Below are positions 9,129 through 16,153 of a stretch of DNA of 41,706 bases, one piece after another. The notes beneath the pieces were generated by a model that was not told the DNA's origin, ran no database searches, and saw only the letters and a program-made list of their open reading frames with translations. Where the stretch lies: the NCBI GenBank assembly GCA_013314815.1, contig JABUEY010000019.1, positions 1-41,706 of the forward strand. Reading direction: 5' to 3'. A program made the translations under genes and the position numbers. Within the stretch, counting starts at the first letter, position 1; every line of letters starts with the position of its first letter. This stretch comes from Syntrophobacteraceae bacterium. GTDB lineage: Bacteria > Desulfobacterota > Syntrophobacteria > Syntrophobacterales > Syntrophobacteraceae.

Positions 9129-9356
9129 CTAACTTTTTGATGCTACGGGTTTAGTTGACTTTTTCTGGGTCTTGGTCTTGCTTTTTGCAGTCTTCTTCGT
9201 GGTTGTCTTTTTTGCCTTGGTCTTTGCGGCAGGCTTCTTCTCACTTTGCACAGCCTGCTTCTCCGTTGCCTGCTTCATCGCGGCCCCGGCCGGTGCCACA
9301 AGAACCGTCGCCCCGAAAAGAATCGCTGCCAACAACGACACTGCCTTTTTCTTCAT
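9129..9356 (-). CDS. Small lysine-rich exported protein (75 aa)
   Basis: A clear signal peptide (MKKKAVSLLAAILFGATVL, likely cleaved after an APAGAA-type site) is followed by about 48 residues made almost wholly of Lys, Thr, Ala, Ser and Gln (for example KTKAKKTTTKKTAKSKTKTQ). GGAAAGGAGC upstream of the ATG supports the start, and a good promoter lies at 9421-9449. It resembles histone H1-like low-complexity tails but would be periplasmic or extracellular. Family not recognised. A second, longer protein of the same style lies just upstream on the same strand. A role in binding anionic polymers (DNA, LPS, peptidoglycan acids) is inferred from charge only. Confidence 0.72.
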   Translation of the reverse strand: MKKKAVSLLAAILFGATVLVAPAGAAMKQATEKQAVQSEKKPAAKTKAKKTTTKKTAKSKTKTQKKSTKPVASKS

Positions 9357-9420
9357 ATCCCGCTCCTTTCCTCCACAAGAACGAACCGCCTCTCTGAGAA
9401 GAGACCTTCAAGCGATGCGC

Positions 9421-9449
9421 ATTCTAAGTTCAATTTTCAAAATGTACAA
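9421..9449 (-). promoter_or_regulatory. Sigma-70-type promoter for the 75-aa exported protein
   Basis: On the minus strand, TTGTAC (9449-9444), a 17-base AT-rich gap and TAGAAT (9426-9421), about 65 bases before the start codon. This gives the small gene its own transcript, separate from the larger basic protein upstream. Confidence 0.5.
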
Positions 9450-9473
9450 TAGAATTGATCGAGGTATGTCGAT

Positions 9474-9992
9474 TCATTTTTTCTTTTTTGTTTCCGGAGA
9501 CCTGGATTGAGGTTTCGCCTTGTCCCGGTTCTGTGCCTGCTCCTTTTTCTTCGCCTGCGATTTCACTTTTTCCGTGGACCCAGAGGCGGCTTTGCTCCCG
9601 GATTTCTGCACTTTCTGAACGGTTCCCTGGGTACTCTTGCGACCCGTCTGTGTCTTCTTCACCGCAGACCCTGACTTGGAGGTCTTCTTCGTCTGCCTGG
9701 AGGACTTGACGGACTGTTGGCTGTGAGTCTTGCTCCTGCCCACGGATTTTGACCGGCTGCTTCTGTCGGAGTTCACGGGAGCATCGAAGGACGGCTTCCT
9801 TTCAGGGTTGGGCTTGACGGCGGCAGGATTGTGTTCGTTCTTCATGATCTGCCTCCACTGTTCCTGCAGTTCACGAAGCGGCTCCCCCATGGACTGCTGG
9901 TCCGCCTGCTGAGCCCACGAAATCACCGAAAGGACGAGCAGGACGAAAAACATCGCGCCTGCCTGAATACCACATATGTGCCTGGCTCTCAT
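9474..9992 (-). CDS. Lysine/serine-rich exported protein (172 aa)
   Basis: The N-terminus has a hydrophobic segment (AGAMFFVLLVLSVISWAQQ) that reads as a signal peptide with a likely AQ cleavage site. A short amphipathic stretch follows (LRELQEQWRQIMKNEHN), then about 110 residues of low-complexity Lys, Ser, Gln, Thr and Arg, ending in KKKK. AAGGGAG upstream of the ATG fits a ribosome binding site, slightly far. Basic and probably disordered after export. The family is not recognised. It precedes a shorter protein of similar design on the same strand by about 120 bases, suggesting a duplicated or functionally linked pair. Confidence 0.7.
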   Translation of the reverse strand: MRARHICGIQAGAMFFVLLVLSVISWAQQADQQSMGEPLRELQEQWRQIMKNEHNPAAVKPNPERKPSFDAPVNSDRSSRSKSVGRSKTHSQQSVKSSRQTKKTSKSGSAVKKTQTGRKSTQGTVQKVQKSGSKAASGSTEKVKSQAKKKEQAQNRDKAKPQSRSPETKKKK

Positions 9993-10324
9993 AGGTCTGA
10001 GCTCCCTTCCTCATCCGGACACCGAATCCGCCCGGGAAGAGATTGGTCAAAGGCCCTGAGCTTGCTAGCCTTCCTGTAAAGTGTTCTGCTGCAACGTTGC
10101 GGGACGTGCTCTTATAACATATCATCCGGCGCAAAGGAACGATGAAAGTTCTTGCCGGCCGGCCGGCTGTCTTGCGTTAGGACCTTTCGAACAACCCTGG
10201 ATCGTGAAATAGCCGGATCCTGCAAAGCCGGTCCTCCCAATGCGGGTGAGAAGTAATCTTCCGCCCGAGTTATAATATAAAAAACGGTAGCCAAACCCTC
10301 TGGGCACACTCGTCTGAAAAGGAA
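9993..10324. other. Intergenic region, about 330 bp
   Basis: No gene supported. It should hold the promoter of the minus-strand 172-aa gene, though I see no strong match. TATAAT at 10271-10276 is a good -10 box pointing towards the small ORF at 10325, with only a weak -35. Confidence 0.4.
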
Positions 10325-10501
10325 ATGGAAATGGAAAGAATCAAAGGTGCCATAGAGCAGATTCTTGTGGCAAGAGACGAAAAAGGTGCTGAATTTACAT
10401 GCCCGGCAGGTGTTTTGAGAAATCCCAATCGGGTATCTGAAGAGGAAAAACGCGACTGCGAGCCGCTCAACCCCCGGAACGGGTTCAAAAAACACTCTTG
10501 A
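10325..10501 (+). CDS. Possible small ORF, 58 aa
   Basis: An ATG-to-TGA frame with AAAAGGA just before the start, encoding a hydrophilic peptide that begins MEMERIKGAIEQILVARDEK and ends PRNGFKKHS. It contains two Cys and no membrane segment. A TATAAT box at 10271-10276 would start a transcript about 45 bases upstream. The first 20 residues look like a plausible helix, and codon choice is not obviously odd. No family recognised and no support beyond the frame and start signals. Confidence 0.38.
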   Translation: MEMERIKGAIEQILVARDEKGAEFTCPAGVLRNPNRVSEEEKRDCEPLNPRNGFKKHS

Positions 10502-10601
10502 CCTGTACGGAACCGGAAACGATAATCACCGCCGAAACGATCAAGAATTTCCGACCGTTGAGGCGGCATTCTTTTCGGCTCTTTTGCGGGAATGACGTTG
10601 G

Positions 10602-10670
10602 GATGCCCTCGATCCTTTGCGTGAAAAGCCCCGGAGCTATTCGTTTGCCGGATGAAGCTTCTTTTCCTGC
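10602..10670 (+). repeat. Dispersed composite repeat, copy 2
   Basis: Matches the element at 4809-4892 through the blocks GATGCCCTCGATCCTTTGCG, AAGCCCCGGAG and TTGCCGGATGAAG. It lacks the 16-base middle duplication. It is preceded by a GCGGGAATGACGTT half-hairpin at 10586-10600. It lies immediately upstream of the sigma-54 activator gene, so it may form part of that leader. Confidence 0.6.
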
Positions 10671-10689
10671 GGGCGATGGAGTATAGCTT

Positions 10690-12228
10690 ATGCGTCGGAC
10701 ATCCTTTGATTTCTTCAAGGCCGTTTCACAGGAACTCGACCCCGACAGGCTGCAGAAGAAGTTTCTGAACGCTCTTCTTGAACTGCAGAACGTTGAAAGG
10801 GGATCCATCTGGGTGAAGCGAGAGAACGGCTACCAGTGCGTGGTGGCTGCGGGAAGTCAGAGCGAGGAAATTACGGGGGTCACGGTCAGATCGGACCACC
10901 CGAGCATCGTCGGCTGGGTGATCGAAAATCGAACCATGACCATTGCGGAACCGGGAAAGGATGAACGTCACTATAAGGACTTCGAGAAGAACATCGCCGT
11001 AAAGAGCAGGCTCATCCTTTGTTTTCCGCTGTTTCTCAGGAACGGCGATGTCTATGGCGCGGTGCAGATCATCGATACCAGCGCAGGCGGCAATCGCCTC
11101 AATCTCCGCAAAGAGTACCTCCAACTCCTCCAAAACCTGGTGGATATCGGCTCCATCGCTCTCGGCAATTCGCTGCTCTACTCAGACCAGCTAAAAGAAA
11201 ACATGAAGCTCAAGGAGGCCCTGGACGTTCTGCGCGGTGATGATATTCCGCTCGGCAAGAGCCCGTCTTTTCTCAAGGTCATGAAGCTTGCCGAGGATTA
11301 TGCCCGGACGGATTTCCCGGTGCTGGTCACAGGGGAGAGCGGAACGGGCAAGGAACTCATCGCCAAGGAGATACACCGCTTCAGCAAACGCCGGGGAAGG
11401 CCTTTCCTGGTGCAGAACTGCAGCGCCATACCGGACACGCTCCTCGAAAGCGAACTGTTCGGCTACCGGAAAGGCGCCTTCACCGGCGCGGACTCTGACA
11501 AGACAGGGCTTTTCGAGGCTGCGAACGGCGGGACCGTCTTCCTCGATGAAATCGGGGACATGCCTTCTCCCCTGCAGGCACGGATACTCAGGGTCCTGCA
11601 AAACGGCGAGGTCAAGCCGCTCGGAGGCACAGGCACCCGGAAGGTCGACGTGAGGATTATTTCGGCCACCAACAAGGACTTGGGTGAATCCATCGCGAGG
11701 GGGGAATTCAGGGAAGACCTCTTCTACCGGCTGAACGTACTGCCTTTGCGCATTCCGCCGCTCCGGGAGAGAGTCGAGGACATCCCGCTTCTGCTCGGCC
11801 ATTTCATGAGAAGAGAGGCACTGAGACTGAACGTACCCGCCAGGGGCATTTCGAAAGATGCCATGGATTTCCTGCTCTCCCACGAATGGAGAGGGAACGT
11901 GCGGGAGCTCGAGAACTTCGTGAAACACATCCTGGTTGTCTCGCAGGAAGATGTCCTGACCGGGAGGACACTCAAGCTGCACTTTTCCCACGGGTCAGAC
12001 GTTCCAGATAATGCCTCCACAGGCGTAGAAGGCGACGCCTCTTCATTCCGGGCGGCGGGAACCGTTGCGTCGCTCTTTGAGGGCCGCACGTGGGAGGAGG
12101 TGGAGAAGGCGTATGTTCTGCATCTGCTCGAGAAAAACAGGTGGCATATCACAAGAGCGGCCAGGGAGGCCGGCGTCAACCGATCGACATTCGATTCAAG
12201 AATGAGGCGACTGTCCATTAGAAGGTAG
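10690..12228 (+). CDS. GAF-domain sigma-54-dependent activator (bacterial enhancer-binding protein)
   Basis: 512 residues. An N-terminal GAF sensor (about 15-165), an AAA+ domain (about 190-420) and a C-terminal Fis-type helix-turn-helix (HITRAAREAGVNRSTFDSRM). Walker A is GESGTGKE, the sigma-54 contact loop is intact (KGAFTGADSDKTG), and Walker B is GTVFLDEIGDM. There is no receiver domain, so it should respond to a small ligand or redox signal through GAF rather than phosphorylation. The ligand is not evident. The start ATG 10690 gives a complete GAF but lacks a strong ribosome binding site. The two following genes are on the same strand and may be cotranscribed. A repeat lies directly upstream. 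Confidence 0.93.
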   Translation: MRRTSFDFFKAVSQELDPDRLQKKFLNALLELQNVERGSIWVKRENGYQCVVAAGSQSEEITGVTVRSDHPSIVGWVIENRTMTIAEPGKDERHYKDFEKNIAVKSRLILCFPLFLRNGDVYGAVQIIDTSAGGNRLNLRKEYLQLLQNLVDIGSIALGNSLLYSDQLKENMKLKEALDVLRGDDIPLGKSPSFLKVMKLAEDYARTDFPVLVTGESGTGKELIAKEIHRFSKRRGRPFLVQNCSAIPDTLLESELFGYRKGAFTGADSDKTGLFEAANGGTVFLDEIGDMPSPLQARILRVLQNGEVKPLGGTGTRKVDVRIISATNKDLGESIARGEFREDLFYRLNVLPLRIPPLRERVEDIPLLLGHFMRREALRLNVPARGISKDAMDFLLSHEWRGNVRELENFVKHILVVSQEDVLTGRTLKLHFSHGSDVPDNASTGVEGDASSFRAAGTVASLFEGRTWEEVEKAYVLHLLEKNRWHITRAAREAGVNRSTFDSRMRRLSIRR

Positions 12229-12294
12229 CCTGACCCAACGCATATCGGGTTCACTCGAAGCCGGGCAGATTGCCATGAGACAGGGGGTGCGAGC

Positions 12295-12804
12295 TTGCCG
12301 TCCACGCCGGTTTCTTTCTCGGAATCCATTCAGGAAAAGATATTGGAGGCGCACAGGATTTTTCGTAGCTGGGGCAACGATCTGATGGGAGACCGGTCCA
12401 TTGCACTTCTCCTGCAGACCCTGAAAGGACAGATCCTCGATTCCCGCAAGGCCATGTTCGACCTCGGCATCGTGGCCACGTGTACACACTGTGATGAAGA
12501 GGAGGGCGGGAGCTGCTGTGGAGCAGGCATCGAAAACAGGTACAACACGGTCCTGCTTCTCATGAACCTGCTCCTCGGAGTCCACTTGCCCGCGGAACGT
12601 CTCCTGCCGGGCGGCTGTTTCTTTCTGGGGCGCCACGGCTGCGTTCTCGAGGTGCGCCATATATTGTGCATCAATTACCTGTGCCTTCGCATCCAGAGGG
12701 AAATGCCCCCCGACAAGATGGCTGCCCTACAGGATGTAACGGGCCGTGAGATGGATTCGGTCTTCACGGTTCACGAGGCAATCAAGAAATTTATGAGGCG
12801 TTGA
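12295..12804 (+). CDS. Conserved-looking Cys-rich hypothetical protein
   Basis: 169 residues starting with TTG 12295 (GGGGGTGCGAG just upstream); no better in-frame start was seen. An N-terminal helical part is followed by eight cysteines: 63, 66, 74, 75, 108, 116, 125 and 130 (CTHC, GSCCGAGIE, GGCFFLGRHGC, RHILCINYLC). The arrangement recalls YkgJ-type zinc or iron-sulfur proteins but is not a clear member. A hydrophobic stretch (NTVLLLMNLLLGVHLP) lies between the Cys groups. It ends 4 bases before the methyltransferase-like gene, so the two are translationally close. Function unknown. Confidence 0.7.
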   Translation: MPSTPVSFSESIQEKILEAHRIFRSWGNDLMGDRSIALLLQTLKGQILDSRKAMFDLGIVATCTHCDEEEGGSCCGAGIENRYNTVLLLMNLLLGVHLPAERLLPGGCFFLGRHGCVLEVRHILCINYLCLRIQREMPPDKMAALQDVTGREMDSVFTVHEAIKKFMRR

Positions 12805-12808
12805 TCCT

Positions 12809-13429
12809 GTGGAAACAAACCTTCTTTTCCCTGCATTGAAGGCAATCGCGGCTTTTTTTGACGGATGCAAGGTAGGTTACCAAGGTACGAAAGGCTATCG
12901 CAAGTCTACGGACCTGTTCAAATTCATTCACTGTATCCGGGAACTCCGGACCCTGGGCTTCCTGGATAAGGATTCCACCGTGTTCACCGACCTGGGTTGT
13001 GCCGACGGCAGGGTGAACATATTCATGAGTTACTTCGTTCGACAGTCCATCGGCATCGAGATAGACTCCGAGATCCTGAACGAATACACACTCAGGCGAA
13101 AAGGACTCGACGGTCTGCTCCGGCAGGCCGGCCTGCCTCTGCCTCCAGGCAATATCTTCCTTTTTAACGGAAATTCCATCGATCCAGAGACTTACAAACG
13201 CATGGGGGAAGAAACCGGCGTCGGTTTCGCAGATGTGGATATCTTTTACACCTACATCACCCTGCACGATGTCTTTGGAGAAAAAATCGCTGCAGAAGCT
13301 CGTCCCGGAGCCCTGTACCTGGTTTACGGGTTCAACAGGATACTTCCCCGCTACGGGGAAAAGATGGAAATCGTGCTGCCTGACGTGGGTTCCCAAGGGA
13401 TCGCGGCTTTGTATAGAAAGAAGGAGTAA
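12809..13429 (+). CDS. Class I SAM-dependent methyltransferase-like protein
   Basis: 206 residues from GTG 12809, placed four bases after the preceding stop. Motif I is readable (VFTDLGCADGRVNIF), followed by an acidic loop ending strand 2 (SIGIEIDSEIL), both typical of Rossmann-fold methyltransferases. A motif IV-like strand (FADVDIFYTYITLHD) follows. The substrate cannot be told. N-terminal residues 1-45 are an extra helical segment. Likely cotranscribed with the Cys-rich protein and perhaps with the sigma-54 activator. The fold call is moderate to good; the activity is inferred. Confidence 0.7.
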   Translation: METNLLFPALKAIAAFFDGCKVGYQGTKGYRKSTDLFKFIHCIRELRTLGFLDKDSTVFTDLGCADGRVNIFMSYFVRQSIGIEIDSEILNEYTLRRKGLDGLLRQAGLPLPPGNIFLFNGNSIDPETYKRMGEETGVGFADVDIFYTYITLHDVFGEKIAAEARPGALYLVYGFNRILPRYGEKMEIVLPDVGSQGIAALYRKKE

Positions 13430-13543
13430 GGGCTCACTGCCTCGACCGGTCGATGGATATGCAGGTGCCGGCCACCGCCGCAGGCGCAGGGTTCCGTTCC
13501 GGGCACTTTTGTTCCCACCCGCGGAAGAATCGATTACCTGCCC

Positions 13544-14110
13544 TTATTTCACCGTTTTTCGGTAGAGTTCCATCACCTCGTCCCGGGTCACAAGGGCTTC
13601 AAAGTCGGGCACTTCCTTCATGATGTTCTCGCGGCCGTTCATCTCCTGCCTATCCACCAGGACAACCACCTTCAGCACCTCGATGCCCGCGGCGCGGCAT
13701 GCGTCCACAGCCTGAAGAGTGGACCCTCCGGTGGTCACCACATCGTCCACAACCACCACTCGATCCCCCGCCTGCACCTTGCCCTCGATCAGGCTCGACG
13801 TTCCGTGTTCCTTTTGCTTCTTTCTTACAACAAAAGACTGCACGGGAGCATGCCTCAGCCAGGATGTGTAGGAAACCGCGCCGGCTATCGGGTCTGCCCC
13901 GAGCGTCAGGCCTCCCACAGCATTGACTTTCAGGTCTTTCAAGGCATCGAACACCAGGTTGCCGATAAGGTACTGTCCCTCGGGGTCGAGGGTTACGCGC
14001 TTGCAGTTGAAATAGAACCGGCTCATGCCTCCATGGACGAGCTTGAATTCGGCGTTTTCCGAGAACTTGAAGGCATATTCCAGAATGAGTTGCAGCAGGC
14101 GATCTTTCAT
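13544..14110 (-). CDS. pyrE: Orotate phosphoribosyltransferase-like protein
   Basis: 188 residues from ATG 14110 (minus strand), chosen because TGGAGA lies just upstream; a longer frame to 14188 would overlap the coiled-coil gene. The PRPP-binding signature is clear (RVVVVDDVVTTGGSTL). Upstream are FVVRKKQKEHGTSSLIEG, matching the OPRT catalytic loop with its Lys pair, and GLTLGADPIAGAVSY. It would make OMP from orotate and PRPP in pyrimidine synthesis. It sits last in an operon with a coiled-coil protein and a two-component system, an unusual place for pyrE. Confidence 0.88.
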   Translation of the reverse strand: MKDRLLQLILEYAFKFSENAEFKLVHGGMSRFYFNCKRVTLDPEGQYLIGNLVFDALKDLKVNAVGGLTLGADPIAGAVSYTSWLRHAPVQSFVVRKKQKEHGTSSLIEGKVQAGDRVVVVDDVVTTGGSTLQAVDACRAAGIEVLKVVVLVDRQEMNGRENIMKEVPDFEALVTRDEVMELYRKTVK

Positions 14111-14178
14111 AAGTCTCCATTCAGGCCCCCGGGCAGTGCGGATGGCACGGTGCAGGGCAGGGGGCTGCGGGGAGCGCC

Positions 14179-14709
14179 TCAGCTCCACGTCATCATCTTG
14201 ACCAGCCGCTGCCAGAAGCTCTCCCGGCGTTTGGCTTCAGCCAGCTTGCGGTCGAAGGTTTCCTTTTCCTGGTCGAGCTTGTCCGACCAGAACCTTTGTT
14301 CCATGGCAAGCCGTTCGTCGAAGTGCCTGCGTTCCAGTTCCACTCTTTCCTGGAACTGTTTCTCGAGGGCTGCCATCTTATCCTGGTAACTTCTCAGACG
14401 CTCCTCAAACTCCTTCTCCAGCAGGCGCGTCTGGTAGACCAGGTCCCTGCGAAGCTTTTCGATTTCAGTATCTTTCTGGACCAGCTCCCGTTCCCTGGCA
14501 TGCAGCAAACCGGAAAGCTCGCGGTTTTCGTTCAGGCAGTCCAGGCGGTCCAGGATTCTGTTTTCGAGAGCCGCGAATCGTTCCAGGAGGGACAGGCAGG
14601 CGTCCCTTCGCAGCAGGATATCCCGAGGTTCCTCGCCGGCCGGAGACTCCTCCGCCGGGGATTCGACGTCCGAACGTATGGATGGATCAGGATGACTTTC
14701 CACTTCCAC
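14179..14709 (-). CDS. Coiled-coil hypothetical protein
   Basis: 176 residues. An acidic, Pro/Ser-rich N-terminus (to about residue 30) is followed by an almost continuous coiled coil to the end (ERELVQKDTEIEKLRRDLVY; EKQFQERVELERRHFDERLA). It has no membrane segment or signal peptide. It lies 43 bases after the response regulator and 68 bases before the OPRT start, all on the minus strand, suggesting one transcript. Family not recognised; a scaffolding role is only a guess. Confidence 0.72.
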   Translation of the reverse strand: MEVESHPDPSIRSDVESPAEESPAGEEPRDILLRRDACLSLLERFAALENRILDRLDCLNENRELSGLLHARERELVQKDTEIEKLRRDLVYQTRLLEKEFEERLRSYQDKMAALEKQFQERVELERRHFDERLAMEQRFWSDKLDQEKETFDRKLAEAKRRESFWQRLVKMMTWS

Positions 14710-14752
14710 CTTCCATGGATTCTTGGATCAGTACGGCATTGGATAACGGGAC

Positions 14753-16153
14753 TCAGCCGGATCGAAAGGAATCGGAACGGATGCCGTAGCGCCGCATGAG
14801 CTGTTGAAGCGCCTGCCTTTCCAGTCCGCAGAGCCTGGCCGCCTGGCTCACGTTTCCCTGTGTTTCGGAAAGAACTCCCGAAATGTACTCCGAATGAAAT
14901 CGTCTGAGAGCATCTTCTTTCGCGGCCTTGTAGCTCAGTTGCTTCGCTGTCCCCTTGGATGCCTCCCTGCCGGGCTTGACCCCTTCGTCAAATCCGACAT
15001 GCTCCGGCCTGATCTCCGCTTCGGGAGCATACAGGATACCCCGAATAACGATACTTTCCAACTCCCTCACGTTGCCCACCCAGGGAGCCCTGAGAAAGAG
15101 GTTCATGAGTTCAACGGAGACATTCTTGCGCGGCCGTTTCAATTCCCCGCAGTGCTTTTCCAGGAAATGATCCACCAGCAGTGGGATATCTTCAGGTCTG
15201 TCGCGCAGGGGGGGCAGGACAATGGGAAGCACGTTAAGCCTGTAGAAAAGATCGTCCCTGAATTCTCCGTGCCGGATCTTTTCCGGCAGGTCCCGGTTTG
15301 TGGACGAAATGACCCGGACATCCACATGAATGGATTTTGTATCTCCCAGGGGCTTGATCACTTTTTCCTGGAGAACCCTCAAGAGCTTGGTCTGGATCGC
15401 GGTGCTTATGTCACCGATCTCGTCCAGGAAAATCGTTCCGTTATGGGCTTCCTGAAAAAGCCCGATCTTGTTTTGAGCCGCATGGGTGAACGCACCCTTC
15501 CGGTAGCCGAAGAGCTCGCTTTCGAGTATATTCTCGGGAACCGTCGGGCAGTTTACCGCCACGAACGGCCCGTTCCTCCTGTCACTCAAAGCGTGAATCG
15601 CTCGAGCCACAAGGTCCTTGCCCGTCCCGGATTCACCTGTAATGAGCACGGTCAGATCCGTCTTCGCCACCATCTGGATGGTTTCGAACACTCGCTGCAT
15701 TCCCGCGCTTTTTCCCACCAGGTTCTGGAAAACATTTTCATCCTGAAAGCGTCTCTGGAGATGAAGGTTTTCCCGGATGAGCCGGCTGCGTTCGAGCGCC
15801 TTGGTCAGGCTCAACAGCAGGGCCTCGTGATCGAACGGCTTGGTGATGAAGTCGTAGGCACCGGCTTTGATGGCCTGAACGGCAAGATCGATGCACCCGT
15901 GGGCGGTCATCATGATGACTGTCAGCCAGGGATGAGACCGGCGGAGGATTCCGAGCAGCTCCATGCCGTCCATGGCCGGCATTTTGAGGTCTACGAGCGC
16001 CAGGTCCACAGGCCTTTCATCCAGAATGCGGAGGGCTTCCTCGCCTGACGAAGCCGTCTTCACCTCGCATTCGAGATCGGGCTCGATGCTCCGTTTGAGC
16101 AGGTGCAGGAGATCTTCTTCGTCGTCAACAATCAGCAGGGTTTCTTTGATCAT
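14753..16153 (-). CDS. NtrC-family sigma-54-dependent response regulator
   Basis: 466 residues: receiver domain 1-120 (acidic pair D10/D11, phosphoacceptor D55 in LALVDLKMP, Lys in TKPFD), an AAA+ domain about 145-380 and a Fis-type HTH at the end (GNVSQAARLCGLERQALQQL). Walker A is GESGTGKD and Walker B is GTIFLDEIGDI. The sigma-54 contact loop reads KGAFTHAAQ instead of the usual GAFTGA, a Gly-to-His change. The gene overlaps the histidine kinase stop by about 29 bases, so the two are a cognate pair under translational coupling. Target genes are not evident. Confidence 0.95.
   Translation of the reverse strand: MIKETLLIVDDEEDLLHLLKRSIEPDLECEVKTASSGEEALRILDERPVDLALVDLKMPAMDGMELLGILRRSHPWLTVIMMTAHGCIDLAVQAIKAGAYDFITKPFDHEALLLSLTKALERSRLIRENLHLQRRFQDENVFQNLVGKSAGMQRVFETIQMVAKTDLTVLITGESGTGKDLVARAIHALSDRRNGPFVAVNCPTVPENILESELFGYRKGAFTHAAQNKIGLFQEAHNGTIFLDEIGDISTAIQTKLLRVLQEKVIKPLGDTKSIHVDVRVISSTNRDLPEKIRHGEFRDDLFYRLNVLPIVLPPLRDRPEDIPLLVDHFLEKHCGELKRPRKNVSVELMNLFLRAPWVGNVRELESIVIRGILYAPEAEIRPEHVGFDEGVKPGREASKGTAKQLSYKAAKEDALRRFHSEYISGVLSETQGNVSQAARLCGLERQALQQLMRRYGIRSDSFRSG

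Noticed and set aside
9155-9912. Plus-strand frames opposite the two lysine-rich genes
   Set aside because: Leu/Phe/Ser-rich antisense shadows; the minus-strand genes have signal peptides, ribosome sites and a promoter.
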